Shown: positions 10,611 through 23,805, counted from the stretch's first letter. The stretch is 64,000 bases of DNA from Isoetes taiwanensis (GCA_021234155.1 JAJEKV010000016.1:21085863-21149862); one strand, 5' to 3'. Numbers and translations: made by a program. Notes: generated by a model not told the origin, from the sequence alone.

Positions 10611-12690
10611 TATGATGAATAAAATAGACAAGCTCCCTTTCTATATGATGATATAATCTGCAAATTCTTCTCCAACTAGACACTACCAGCACTGCTCGAC
10701 TTTCCCTGATGCTCTCAATGCTCAAGTTATGTTAATTATAAATAACTGAGAATGCAGATTGGTTTTCTCCCTTCACTGAGCTAGAGAAAATCATGACATG
10801 TCTGTCCTGTCAGATCTCCATTCTCAGAGATTTATTCTCCATGATTACCGTCATTGCTTTTATCTAGGAGACAAACACCCATGTGATTTTGGTTAAAAAA
10901 GAGGATGCAGGTTTTGGACAAATGCTAGAACCCCTGTGGTAAAGGACACTTTATGGAGGATGTCTTTCTCAATGTAGAGTTTTTTATTCTCCCAAACGGT
11001 TGGACATTACCGTTTGAATAAGCAGGCACCAAAAGGTCTGAAATTGTTGATATCCAATAAATCTTGCGCAGTCTCTAGTCTTTTTCTCTAGGCCATAGAA
11101 TTTGCGACTTCAATATAAGACAACGATCAAAAGGATTTGGATTTCCTTGCCAGGCGTTCCTAACAAAACTTTCTCAACTCACAAGAAATGAACAACTGAG
11201 TAAATTGGTGAACGTATTCCCACATGAAAGAACCGGTGCCCTCTAATGACGACTCCAAACCTTAATCCAAATCTAATTTGGAGAATCAAGCATTTCTCAA
11301 TCCGGACATCTGAGGTGACCAAAGCACCAAATTTCTTGGGCACCCTCAAAACTCTTTGGCACCAAGACTGAAATTTTTGGGTGCACAAAAAGTTTGAAGA
11401 TTGTTAGGGTTCTTGCATTCGATTCTTGCTGCAAATCTATTTGCTGGTCCTTCACTTCAAATCTGTGCCTTTAATAAATCTCTATATTTCGCACATGTGA
11501 GGTTTTAATACTCCCTCCATATATGATTCCTATACGGGAGAGGAGGGGGCCTCCAAAGAGAGGAGAGGGCCTCCCAAAATTTTAACTAAATTGGCCCAAA
11601 AGAAAGGGTAGTCAAAACTCACCCCCTCCAAAAAGAGGAGAGGGCCTCCCAAAATGTTAACTAAATTGGCCCAAAAGAAAGAGTAATCAAAACTCACCTT
11701 GGCATTACAGTGGGGGGCCTCCACCCTTAAAATTTGAAAAAGGGGGAGGGGAGAAATGGTCTTGTGGCCGTGCCTAGTGGACCTGAGGCCCCCCTTAAAA
11801 TTTGAAAAGGGGGAGGGGAGAAAGAGGTCATGTGGCCGTGCCTAGTGGACCTGATGGGCCAACTCTCCTTTCGGAACTAATGTTTAGCCCGCGACTCAAA
11901 AAATCATTTCTTGGCCAGATTGTAGATACATCAAATATAAAAGATCACAAAGAAGGAAAAACATATTTGATCATCAATTTATATAAAAATGAGTTCACAA
12001 CTCATATGAAATGAACAGAATTGTTAGACATTACCTAGAGTTTGAAGGAGTATTTTCAGTTCAACAAGAAGGTATCAAAATTAGGATCTAACTAATATCG
12101 ACCGAGTTCTTTTGAAGGTTGAAAAACATCAAATATAAACAGATGGTAAAGCATATTTGGACCACCAACAATAAATTTTATGTTAAAGCAAATTTCTCAT
12201 TACGTACTATTTTCATGTCCAAAAACGACTCCGGATCAATTTGAATAATGTTATTTTCCAAACTATATATATTTTTGCTTTTTATCATCCCTTTTCTTTC
12301 TACCCTGTGTTTGACATGTCTTTTGCAACGCATCTCATAAATTAGTGGTTCCTGAGTCCGATACTCAAAAGTCTATATTTAAGTTCGATTACCAGAGGAC
12401 AATCTTGTGGTATCGCCTCCTTAAACCAGTGTTCATTTGTAAGGTTGCAGTAACTTTTACAGGAAGAAGTCTAAATCTATAAATGTTATAAAAAACGATG
12501 AAGAGATTTAATAAAACGAGCAAAATCATACTGCAGTTTATTTACATGGAGGGAAATGCAGGCCATCTTGCAATTCTTCCAAACAATTTCCTTCAGTTTA
12601 TTGGAAGCAACAACATTTCGTATAATATGCAAAGCCAAAACGCATGTCTGACAATTATTCCAGAATAATATATCAAATTCCACAAGCATG
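10611..12690. other. intergenic sequence between two convergent genes
   Basis: No gene is recognised. It contains the tandem duplications at 11525-11860 listed separately. The remainder is AT-rich. Confidence 0.6.
11525..11865. repeat. two adjacent tandem duplications
   Basis: A unit of about 85 bp (GAGGAGAGGGCCTCCCAAAA through AAAACTCACC) occurs twice at 11545-11698. It is followed by a unit of about 67 bp (TTAAAATTTGAAAAAGGGGG through GGACCTGA) repeated twice at 11727-11855. The open frames here arise from the repeats. Confidence 0.85.
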
Positions 12691-12693
12691 TGC

Positions 12694-15600
12694 TCATATC
12701 CTAGTTCTTATTTTCTTCCATCTGGCAAGCAATTCTGAGCCCTGAAATAACAAAGAGGAAACAAATCATATGCCATAATTATATAATTAGCTGGATTCAC
12801 TAACGAGCAATTTAGTACCTTGCGAGGCTGCACACTGAGCTTGTTAGGTTCGCACAGCACAGATTTCAGGCCCCATGGTCTTAAAACCTCCTCATATCTG
12901 AAACACCTTAATTTGGCATTAGCTCTAGCCTTAGCGAGGAAATTGGAAAATGAAAGAGCTTCACAACTGAGGACACAGATGGTGCAGATTATAGGGGTCA
13001 GCCTCGCTACACAATGGCACTAGACTAATTGAAATATCCGAAGTCTGTAAGTACGATTTTTAAATCAAGGTTTTTTGTACGTGTGCCAAAAAAGAGGTGG
13101 CTTACTTCGTAACAAACTAGTTTTCACGGCTTGTAAATCCCAGTGGGAAAGGTTAGACACATGGTTGGTGCAATACAACTCACTGCAATATAACTATCTA
13201 CTACCAGATTGATTAAGAATTTTTAGGGGAGGAAGGGGGAATTGATGATTGCTAAAGTGTAAACATTAACTTCATCAAAACTACCGCTTGAAATGTTGGG
13301 AGTTTCTTAATCATGATAAGAATAAGACATTATTTGAATCAGTTGTAATATTGACATGGTCCTTACAAGAATTTATCGCTGGTGGAGCCAGTGCCCTATG
13401 CACCCTGGGAGTCGATACGAACTTACAATTTGATTATATCATAAAACAGTTCTATCAGAGGTATTGATGGAAATAAGCAAACTTCCAGTCCTATTAATTC
13501 GCATGCATCGAGCATACCATGGTTCTTGCATCTTTTAAGTGTCCTTTATCTTTGTCCAATGTTTTTGCTATGTGACACATTGTGTTGGGTTTTGATTGGA
13601 GTTTGTGTTCTGCAATGCGACGTATCCTGCTGAAGTATTTTCAACTAGAAAGGAAAGAGTGTATTCCAGAAACACAATGCCTAGTACAACAAACTCATGT
13701 TCTGTGCATACCTCTGTTTCTGGTATCCAAAGCCTTATGATAAGCTTCTTATGGGTGTAAATCACTCAAAATTTTACATATAGGCATCCATATTAAAGTA
13801 TAGATCTTAAAAGTTTTACACTGCAAAGAAAGATCCAATATAACAACGATTGATCTGAGATAGCAAAAATGCTTGAGCTTATTCTCTTTGAGCAAATAGT
13901 CTTCTCCAAAGAATATTTCTCCTTTTTTACGATTTAGAAAATTAACATTTGTCAAAGATACTTAAAGAACCGAAGCTATAGTCCATCTTAAGGAGTGGAC
14001 AAAGATTGTGTTTTTGTTCAAAGATTCCAAGACAAAATGCATTGCCTTATGACGAGACCACAACTGGCTTAGAAGCAATATAATGCCATGTATTTTACAA
14101 ATGGTCTACTGTAAGCACGGCTCTCACACCCACTCACTAGCATATACCACCAAGAAGTTGTAAGCTGTCAAATAGGTCACTAACTGAATGTCCCTAGAAT
14201 GGAAGTCTCGTCGGTCTACATAAAGATATGAGATGGTTATCCAAGGCATCAACTTATGAAATTCTCAGTTCCAAGGATGATAGCATATGCTTAATGGTTA
14301 CATAAGAGGACACCTTCGATGACTTCACTGAGCACACCTGGATAGAGTTTTACACATGCAAGCAGTTAACAATTATATCTTGACCTCACAATTTCTTCAA
14401 GGATGCAGCTCTGTAAAACATAGTTGCGGTGTCAAAGCCTATATTCTGCAACTCAAAAATCTAATAACATGCCGTGCGCATGTTAAATGTGTTGAAAGTT
14501 TTGGTTGAATTTGATATTCGCCAGCAGCATTACCCTGCAAGCCTAGGAATTATCAACCTTTTATGTCAGTTCTATCTTGTCTGCACACAGTACAATTTAC
14601 ATCGATAACAGAATCAGTGAGCCAGTTTGCCTTCTCTGCCTCTATCGTGCCAGTTTTACATGGAATCTGCCTACTAAAAAAGCTAAGTAAGGATCTGCCT
14701 ACTAAAAAAGATAAGTAACCTAATCTCCAATCCTTTTTTATCTCCAGCTATCTAAATGCAGCCTTTTCATTCTGTGGCAAGAGTGAGCTATGGCTGACAG
14801 ATCAAAATTTGTGCACTCTGATACTTTTAGAACATGAGGAACTTCCAAACTTGTGCAAACAGAAACAGCCCTCAAACCCCGGTCACTTATATTCAATCTT
14901 TCAAGATGTTCTGTTAAATTTGAGAGATATTCTGCTACAAACTCAGAGGTTAAATTTGGCAGATTTGCACACATTCTTGAACTCTGAAGCCTTGAACAGC
15001 CAACAATAAGAGGTCCAAATAGTTGGGCATTTAGTATTTCTTTGAGGCAAAGCCTTCTAAGACCATCCTTTCCAGTTCTAATCAGATTTGGACCTTGAGA
15101 AAGACCTCTCAATCTTTTAATTTTCAAAGCAGCTAATTGATCAAAATTATTAAAAAGAGCGTTGAGGTGCCCTGCTTCCAAATCACAAAAAGAAACTGAT
15201 AATTTTCCCAAAGGAGAATGGCATAAGCATAAAAAAGCTTCAATTCCATCATTTGTTAATTCTCTGCAGTTGTTGAGCTTAAGCCTTTTGAGATGCTTGC
15301 AATATTTTGCCACCAACAGCATGGCTTCATCACCTATACTTGGAGTTCCTTTGTCGCATTTAAAAACCAGCTTGGTTACATGACCAAAATGTAAGAGCAG
15401 AGAAGGCAGGGCTTGAATTAGTCCATTATTTGCAACAAGAGGCAAATTATGCCTGTCTCGAGAAAAGAGAAGCAGAGATCTAATGTATAGGATGGAAGCA
15501 TGTTAAATAACAGAGCAGGCATCACTCATGGCATCAGCGTTTCTTTTAAAACCTAACCCTGATACGAGCCACATGGCAATTGATGGCACTGCAGATCTAA

Positions 15601-18600
15601 CGCTTATTTCACACATGCAGCATTACATAAAAAAATGGACAACGCATCTGCCCTGTGATCTATGATATATGATAAATTCTACGTGCTCACCTATCACAAC
15701 AGCGTTTCTTAACCATATACCAGACTGACACAGATGGGGCAGCCATATCCAAGCATGCCCAGCTTCATCTACCTCAAACAGGACAAACTTCCTTATGCAC
15801 AAATTCATAAACCAGCCAAAAACAAAGCCCAAAAGCAAGGCAAGCTTGAGAATTCGGATATGGCATGAGGAAGAAGAGGAATAAAAGAATAAAGAATTGG
15901 AAGCAAGGAAATTGAAAAATCACTGAAGGAAAAGAAGGGAAGAAGATGAAGAGACCAATTCAAAGTTCCAGCGCATTTCGAGAACCTTACGGTGAGAATT
16001 GGAATGGATATGTGGAACGAAGGTCGGGCTAGCAGCTGACTGTTATTCAGGAAACAAACTCTGCAGGCCTTTTTTTCTCCGCTTCCATTTCCACGCTTGT
16101 GCCGCTGGGTCCCGAGCTTGAAGATGGAGAATATGGTTTGCACGATGGAGGCCAGGAGGAATTATTCAGCGTAGAAACTGGCGATGCAGAAGGAATTAGT
16201 TGGGGATTCTCTGCGCATGAGAATGTCCCAGTGTTTAAATCCAACGAAGAAACAAACCCACTGTCGGAAGATGATTCTGGAGTTATAAATTGGAGCTGAT
16301 AATTTGGGCTTCATAGCCAGACTCTGTGTCTACACCAAATCGCATTCCTTGCTCTCCACGTCTTCCCGGAAAAGATAACCGGAAAATCCATTCCAAAAAG
16401 TCACTAATTCCAAAATCTAGTAATCATATATATAGGAAGGATAATATTTTCATTTAGCAGGCAACTCTTTGGTGAGATTTACTGTGTTCTTTAGATACAA
16501 AGCTGGTCCAAGTCATGCAGTATAAGCTACTGCTTTGTTAGTGCACTGCTAGGTTATTAAAAGAGTCTCCTTTGGCCTTCACCCGCAGGAAGTTCTCTGC
16601 TTGTCATGGACCCCTTTGGGGTCATGATTATCTCTGAGGTTGATGATGTTCCTTCATGTTTGAGAAAGTTCAGAAACAAATAGGCCTGGTCATAACAGTT
16701 CATGAGCTGCTGCCTATTCCTCTTTATGATACTGTCTCAACCATATTCAGATCACAAAACAAACATATTTTATCCTTGCAATTTTGGTATGCTTAGCCCA
16801 AGCAGATTAGCATTAAGGCCATCACCTGAAACGTTCAAAGAGTTCTCCCTGTCAACTCTAATCTTTTATGTTCATGCGTGTGTAAGCTTTGGATCATGAG
16901 AACACCACTCCCAAGTATGTGTTGATGATATGGTTTCGAGAGGTGCCCTTCATAAGAAATCAGTTATTTGTGGTTCCCTTCCGAGAGGTGTAAGACCATT
17001 ATAATTCAGCCTTTTGCTTAGAGACCTTAGAAGGAGGAGGAGATGTTTCTTACATCTCTTTTTTTGGTCAAACTAGGCCTATAAGACTATGACAAAGAGA
17101 ACTAAATACAAATTATAAGTTCCACTCACCCTTTTTGTTCTCTCCTGCAGCATTACTAATGCATCATCATTCAAGAACTCTAACTCGTTTTCCTTCAGTT
17201 TCGTTTCGTCCACTTTATATGTATGAAATCACGATTGCCTTTACAGGTAGTCTGAACAGTTCCTGCAAGGATAATAGATTAATACCATACTCAATACTGA
17301 TCTCCTTATAGACTGGATAATGGAGCACAGTATGGGCCTCATCTTTGACTTCACCTGCTGCACATAGAGCGCAAGCCCTACTATCTTACAGATAGTTTGA
17401 ACCATTCATGGAAGGATGATAGATTAATATTATACTCAATAAATTGGAAAATCTTCGACTTCACCTGTTGCACCATAATGCAAATAGTTTGACTCCCAAA
17501 TACCTTCCATCATCTGCCCGCTTCCAGATTCAGATAATGGGAGCTAATTCTATATACTGATTATTCTATGACTAAAAAGCAATTATATCCTTTCTGTTAG
17601 ATATTTTGGTTTTTCTAACGTCGGGTTCATGTGTTCTTGATGAGATGCCCTTCTAGTATGAGGTACCCTCCATAGACGGATAAGGATTAACATCCTTCTG
17701 ATTTCCTCCTTATTAGCTAGTGGTTCTTCAATGAATATATCCCATTTTAACAACGAGAAAGAGAGAGGAGGAGGAGGAGAGACATACACTTCAAAAGATA
17801 CAGCATATGGTGGACCACCTTCATAGGTCCCAAGCTGCAAAAGCAATGCCATTCTTCATTATTCAACAAATTCATGTGAACATGTCCCCGTCAGACATTT
17901 CTGAAAGCGCTATCATATTTCACTATGAAGAATTTACCCCACTTACAGGGAATATAATGGTGATGAGCTCACCATCATCGGCTAATAGCTCTGACATTTT
18001 TTGCCCCCATGTAGATCGCAATGATGGCTCTAATGCGCAAAAAAAACTGAGAGATGCACACCTCAAATAAAATTCAAGGATGAAAATAGACAAGATAACA
18101 CATCAGTCATATACCCACGTGTAATCATAAATAAGATCAAAGGAGGAGGGAGGAGAGTAGCTGAAAAAGTCTGCAACAAGAAACTCCACATGGTCTTGAT
18201 ATGTTGCTTCTAGTTTTAACTGCGTATCCCAGACATGAAAATATAGCTGTTAATATAAGCAAGAGGCAAGCAGAACTTGCGAAAGCTAATGTAATTGAAA
18301 AAATGAGCAGTCCATTGTATACCTCATTTGCCCTCTGAATTGCTGTCTTGGAAATGTCCATCCCAACGACATGACGAGAAGGACTTGCAAGAGCAATAAC
18401 ATCATACCCCTGCATTAACAAAAAAACACAGCAATTACTGCACAATTTATGCACTTATCACCTAATGAAAAGACCTGTCAGAAAGAAATTACATGCAAAC
18501 TGGCTTCTATAACCTATTTCATCATATTTCCATCATACCGAGCCACACCCAGGAACCAGAACTTTTCCATCAGGCAATTCCCCTTGTTTGACCAGGTGAG

Positions 18601-19154
18601 TAATAATGGGAGTAGGTCCCTTTAAATCCCAGGGCGTGACCTCTTCAATCCAACACTGCTCCCAAGTACCTTTCAATCGAGCAAAACAATCCTAAGAAAT
18701 TTAATATACGGCAAAAGCATGAGACAGCATATGCGATGAAGCAACTACACCTACTGTTCGTATCTTGTTCCGGATTTAGAATGTCCCGAAGCTTAGAAGG
18801 GGGCAGCTCTGTTCTGAGGCAAATCATGGGTGAATCTGCATCCATGACCTTGGTGCTGGAGCAGCAGGTAAGCTGTTCCTTGCCTTGGGTAGCATCCTGA
18901 AGGTTAGAAGGGGGCGGCTGCTTGCTGAGGCAAGTCATGGGTGAATCTGCATCCTTGGCCTTTGTCTTTGAGCAGCACATAAGTCGCTCTTGGGCTGTTT
19001 CCTTGCCTTGGGGATCGGCCTTATCCATGGGTTGCTCCGAGGCTGCATTCTTGGCATCTGTAACATTGTTGCCGGAGCAGCATCTCATGAGCTGCTGAGG
19101 GGTTGCCATTTTGAACATGCACCTTGTTGGATGCACAAGGTTCTTCAACATCAT
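12694..19154 (-). CDS. HOL/TPMT-type thiol (halide) methyltransferase with Cys-rich N-terminal repeats
   Basis: Eight exons on the minus strand join in frame: 19154-18755, 18669-18539, 18409-18323, 18219-18119, 18046-17947, 17834-17788, 12897-12819 and 12741-12694. The ATG at 19109 gives 315 residues and the one at 19154 gives 330. The catalytic part matches plant HOL-type enzymes, which use S-adenosylmethionine to methylate thiol or halide ions such as thiocyanate. Visible blocks are WEQCWIEEVTPWDL, motif I LVPGCGSGYDV, acidic loop VVGMDISKTAI, FDLIYDYTFFCALEP, DGELITIIFP, GGPPYAVSFEVYEEVL and a final LLARWKK. The first exon adds about 110 residues not usual in the family. It has two copies of a roughly 35-residue unit with CCS, KDADSPM and PPPSNL-like motifs. 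The intron at 12898-17787 is 4.9 kb and holds a VFB-like fragment. The least certain point is the first splice; the chosen pair keeps frame. Confidence 0.87.
14738..15475 (-). pseudogene. VFB-type F-box/LRR fragment inside a methyltransferase intron
   Basis: An uninterrupted frame of about 240 codons matches the leucine-rich part of plant VFB-like F-box proteins, the substrate-recognition subunits of SCF ubiquitin ligases. Recognisable blocks include FSRDRHNLPL, ALPSLLLHFGHVTKLVFKC, GDEAMLLVAKYCKHLKRLKL, IKRLRGLS, LCLKEILNAQLFGPLI, and RGLRAV...ECTNFDLSAIAHSC. The F-box itself is not present upstream, where a TAA closes the frame. The C-terminus stops at KRLHLDSWR, well before the remaining LRRs. 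It reads in the same direction as the host gene, and it would not be kept in that gene's mRNA. The open frame suggests either recent truncation or residual use. A separate gene with undetected 5' exons is possible but less likely. Confidence 0.72.
15500..17780. other. rest of the long methyltransferase intron
   Basis: No further coding feature is recognised. A plus-strand frame at 16099-16299 encodes an acidic 66-residue peptide with no family that I recognise, and its reverse strand is equally open. Confidence 0.45.
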
Positions 19155-19205
19155 TTATTAGAATATTTTAGAATGCACGTCCTAAAAGATTAAGTAATGA
19201 ACACA

Positions 19206-19362
19206 TGGTTCAAATTATGCTAAATTTCCCCTAATATTACAAGAATGTCTGCAGCAATCGCCCCGCTAGTTGTTCTCTATGGTTCAAATTATGCTAAATT
19301 TCCCCTAATATTACAAGAATTTGTCGCAGCAGCAATCGCCCCCGCTAGTTGTTCTCTTTAGT
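19206..19362. repeat. tandem duplication, about 75 bp twice
   Basis: GGTTCAAATTATGCTAAATT through GCTAGTTGTTCTCT occurs twice with a small indel. It lies just 5' of the methyltransferase gene (which reads leftward), so it falls in the likely promoter region. Confidence 0.88.
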
Positions 19363-21238
19363 GGGTAGAATCTCGTATTGCACTGACAATTAATTGTTTT
19401 TAGACTATAAACCTCCCAAGAAGTTTTTGTTTTTGATAGGATTCCATTTCCCACGTAGTTTCATCTCCTAATGAACACGTATCACCTATGGCATATTACA
19501 AAAAAATGATGTTATTGAGTGAAAACAGAGTGCATAAAATTGTCGTTTATATTCTACGCCATTGATTATTTATATATTGCCTATGACCGTTTTATTATGT
19601 ATCAATATGGACTCACTATTTGCACCTTGCAAACCACCAAAAGTGTATTACTGGAAGCATGTTGCGAACCACCAAAAGTGTATTAGTGAAAGCATGAAGC
19701 TTGTTTGATATTGCTATGGAAATTTATCATTCGGCCTAATTGAGCTATGAATCATCATTGCGTGCAAATTTGGCGTTACGAGTACGCTTGTTTTTGCATA
19801 TGCACATTGTCTCAATGGGCAGCAAAAGATTCAGTGGTGACTTTTAGCTGATGTTCAAATTAGTAAAGGCGCTACTGTTTGTTGGATTTGTTTGAATCAT
19901 AATTATTCTTTTTATGGTGGTCGACTTAATGCTAGGTGACATTTTTGTCAGGATGCTTGCATTTATGAGAACATGCCGGACATTCAAAACTCGGTAAAAT
20001 GTACAATTCATGGTTGTTGTTAAGGAAGTAACCTTTCCTACAAAATCTAACTAACACGGACCAGCATTATTTTGAGATCGAAAGAAACACAACAAACACA
20101 AACCAGCATCATTTCACAATCATGTGCCTGATTTCGATTATTGTTGGCAACAGTTCTCTCTCTTTTTTCAAGCAAAGGTAATTTTTTAATTTAATCTCTT
20201 ACTTTTAATCCTCACCTGATGCGCTTAAATTGCTTGCAACTCAGTTTATCCCCTTTAAACCCAAAAGCCCTTCGTAATTCAACTACATTTGCCTTGTCGT
20301 GGCTAGTTCAAGATTGATCAAACCAATGTACAACAAAATAAGTTCATGTACCCACCACCAAGAACACAGTAGAATAAGCTCATATATCCACCACCAAGAA
20401 CTTTGCAACCACCAAGGATAAAGATCTGTGTCCCAATAGGTTCATAGCAGATACCATATATTTTCAAGCATAATCAAGCATAACCGTATATTTTCAAGCA
20501 TAGATGGAAGTTAAATTCACTATTCATGGTATCAAATGCATGATGCTTTTGGAAGCATTTCCACGATGCTGTTGGAAGTACGAAAGTATTCACCCCCATT
20601 TCTGCTCATGACATAAATCCAGTTTTTAGAAAGGCCTATTGCAAATTTTACAAACACACTTTAAGTTGTAAGATGCAAATGGGGCACTCTTTTCCTTGCA
20701 CGACATTGCATTAGGAATAACATTGTTGGATGAGAGAACCACCACTACAATAGAATATAGGTATAAAAAGAACATTAAAAAAAAGAATAGAATAATACTG
20801 CACAGAATTTATATCTGAGATTACATGTAAATGATTCAAGAGTCACATTCAAGGCCAGGACCTTGCAATATTTTGTTGCAGTTTCTCTGAGTGTTTAAGA
20901 AGTAATACAACACCTGGCGGGTTTGCTTGGCCATCTTTCATTCAATTGTCTTGGCAAAGGACTGCCATGCCTTAGATCATCTCTCCGCCAATCTGAAACC
21001 CTCTCAGCATCAGAATTTAAAGATAAAACATTCAGGATTATATTCGAGATTTAACTGTAAATGATACCTAACGGAAAACGATTTTTGAAACGCTCAGGTG
21101 TTTGTGACAGTTGTTGCCCATGAGCAGCGGCACCATTCTAAGTTCAGGTAACTGCACAGCCATGTTGTTGAAGTCACATGGAATTTCCACCTTCGAATCT
21201 TCGATCCTCTTCTTTCTCCTTTCTTTTCATCTTTCTAT
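19363..21238. other. gene-free stretch upstream of the methyltransferase
   Basis: I see no gene. It includes a small direct repeat (ACCACCAAAAGTGTATTA twice near 19637-19685) and AT-rich filler. Confidence 0.55.
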
Positions 21239-21247
21239 CACTTGGTA

Positions 21248-21708
21248 GGACCGCCGTAATTAGAGTCCCGGATGTGGTATTTCTGGACTTTTTTTGTGGT
21301 ATTTCCGGCCACCTGTTATCAACCACTGTAACTTCACAGTTTCAAGCCCAGAATCAACTGTTTTTGGGCATTTTTGGATCAATCCGGCTCTATCTGGGCT
21401 CAAATCGCTTCCTCTCTTCATCAAACTAACGTTAAAGAGGCAGACAAAGTGATTAGAAGGGCTTTTGAAGCAGCTCAAGCCGTCCACGGAGCTGCAAGAA
21501 CGATCCGACCAAAGATTTCAGCTTCGCCGCGCAGTTTCGTGCTTGGTTTTTGGCCAGAAATACCACTTTTTGGCCGGAAATACCACCTTCTTGGCCGAAA
21601 ATACCACCTTTTTTGGCCGGAAATACCACCTGGCTGATAACGGATGTCCAGAAATACCACCAAGAACGTCCGGAAATACCACATCCCGGACTCTAAATAC
21701 GGACGTCC
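21248..21708. mobile_element. Mutator-type MITE with 9-bp TSD
   Basis: The 461-bp element begins GGACCGCCGTAATTAGAGTC and its right end, reversed, begins GGACGTCCGTATTTAGAGTC. Both continue CGGGATGTGGTATTT or nearly so. CACTTGGTA flanks both sides (21239-21247 and 21709-21717), a 9-bp duplication typical of Mutator-like elements. Inside, GTGGTATTTCYGG motifs are repeated towards both ends. There is no transposase. The open frames in it (for example 21465-21770) come from the inverted repeats. Confidence 0.88.
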
Positions 21709-21719
21709 CACTTGGTAGC

Positions 21720-23160
21720 TCTGATTCGAAAGTCTTTAGAATAAAAAATTTAATAGTAGAAGCAAGTTAGAGGACAAAATCACCATTCATCGATTCATAA
21801 ACAGATGACCTCATAAATGAACAAAAAGAATAGATTGCGGATGCCAAAACCATAGAAACATTTTGCTCTTTGGCAATCCAGCATAGTTGTGATGCCAATT
21901 TGCGAATGGATCAATGGAAAACAGGAGACCTTTTCTTTTCAGTAAACATTATCATTCCGTCGCGCTGCAAAATTGCATCTTTGTCACAACGACACATGCA
22001 ACAGACATAACAGCTGCCGTCCCTTCTGCTACATATTCTGCCATGTCCAAAAAGCAGATCAGGCTAAAAGAGTTGGTTAACATATTCCTTAGCAGATTCT
22101 TGGAGCTAAACAGGCATTTAATTATTTATAAAGTGAGTCCTTGAGCCTGCATTTCTTCCTCCCCTGCTCATTCCTTGCCCGGTCCTTTATCTTCGGTTCA
22201 TTAGCCTCCCTAGTAACAACTCCAATCAAATTACCACCATGATTGATGCAAAATAGTAATACGCCCACTCTTTTTTCCGACATGTTGCTGCAGTGTTACT
22301 GCTAGCTCGATACAAACAGACATCAATTAGAGAATTGCTGCCAACAATTGAGCAAATTCTCATGCAACAGGTGCAGATGTGGTCAAACAAACAAAGAAAA
22401 GGGGTTTACCGTTTTAAACACAGGTTGTATTTCTAAGCTCCGGACCTGTCTGCCGCGAGCCGGATTTTCTCAAGAAGAGATGTAGGAGTTCTCCAAATTG
22501 GATTACAATTTGTTGCAAAGTGGCAGAGCTACAGGTGTCGGAACCAAAGTATCCAGTTTAGAACCGAAAACCAAAAGCAACCCATAACTAATCTTCTACA
22601 CTAGTTATCATGCCGCCGCCAATCTTCTAGGCTGGTTATGATGTCGCCGCCTAGAATATTCACAAAGCTTCTAGGACTACCAAATGAAGCTTCTCTCTAG
22701 AACATAGAAGAGCCAACATAAAGCGTTTAGAAATCTCTGGTTCTTTCATTAAAAATTTCAGGCTTACACATGTTCTATCCTAATCACAAATGTAACAATC
22801 TAAGGCCCTTTTTCCACGATTGGCTTAAAATATGGCTGTCTTATCACTCTTATATAATGCATGTACATTTTTTTCATTTCATATTTTGTTTGATCTAATT
22901 TCGTTGCAATTGATTTCCATGCTGACACGTGTCATGTTTCTTCTGTCCTCCATATTTTGTTTGATGCATTTTCGATGAAATTGGTTCTCCGGTTGACACG
23001 TATTACGTTTCACTTTTCATTTTGGATTTCACTCTTTATTTGCACTTCATTGCCCTTTCTTGCTCTGCAAGCAATCCTGGCTTTCATGCTCCGGCACTCG
23101 CAGCATTCTTGTTCTGCAATAGCCAGACTCGGCCTGCCATAGCCGGGCGTGGTCATGTAA
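21720..23160. other. gene-free stretch with a short tandem duplication
   Basis: No gene is seen. ATATTTTGTTTGAT through TTGACACGT (about 70 bp) is duplicated at 22880-23005, and each copy carries an ACACGT core. Confidence 0.5.
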
Positions 23161-23169
23161 CTGCAATGG

Positions 23170-23805
23170 TGAATCTGGCAAGGGCCATGGCGAAAATTCA
23201 GTCGACCTTTGTTTTCAGAACAGCGGCCCTCTCTCTGATGCCACTTTCATTTTGCATCACAATTTTGGCGCATCTTTCAACCTCATCTGCATCTACAAAT
23301 CCTTCTGCTGTAGCTCATCCACCACATACTTGCAAACGAATGGCTGCTCCCCCATAAACGGCCAGCACACCATCGGAATCCCAGCTATGCTTATGCATTC
23401 CACTATCGAATTCCAACCACAGTGTGTCAAAAAGCCCCCAATTGCAGCATGCCTTAGAATAAGCTGCTGGGGTGCCCAGTCTGTAACAATAAGGCCGTCA
23501 TTTTCTGTCCTACCTTGGAATCCTTCTGGACGCACTGCTATGGATGATTTTGCAGTAACCCATATAAAGGGCTATTTGCTTGCCTCCAAACCCTTTGCAA
23601 TTGCAAAAATCTGTGCATCCTCTAGTGTCTCCCAGCTTCCGAAACACAGGAACAGAATTGTGCGCTTTGCTTTGTTTTCCAACCAATCTAAACACTGCAT
23701 AACCCCTTTTCGGCTGACAAACACAGCAGCTCCACAGAGTGTTTCAAGTGATTTCTCAGCATCCAAAAATAGGGGATGAACTAATGCGTGGCCTCTTCCA
23801 ATCTA
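23170..23805 (-). pseudogene. UDP-glycosyltransferase (family 1), C-terminal half, disrupted
   Basis: The minus strand encodes the sugar-donor half of a plant family-1 UGT, which transfers sugar from a UDP-sugar to small molecules. The PSPG box lies at about 23478-23347. It has [20 protein letters not shown], then GWNS, the conserved Glu of VECIS, and GEQ where most enzymes have ADQ or EDQ. Upstream is FLCFGSWETLEDAQIFAIAK. Two lesions break it: an in-frame TAG at 23572-23574, where Gln or Lys is expected before PFIWV, and a frameshift after [10 protein letters not shown] near 23305. The true frame then continues as [15 protein letters not shown]. The N-terminal acceptor-binding half is not recognisable upstream, where LEA-2-like sequence begins. 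It is a truncated pseudogene. Confidence 0.87.

Noticed and set aside
14809-15383. Plus-strand ORFs at 14809-15009 and 15162-15383
   Set aside because: They are antisense shadows of the VFB-like frame.
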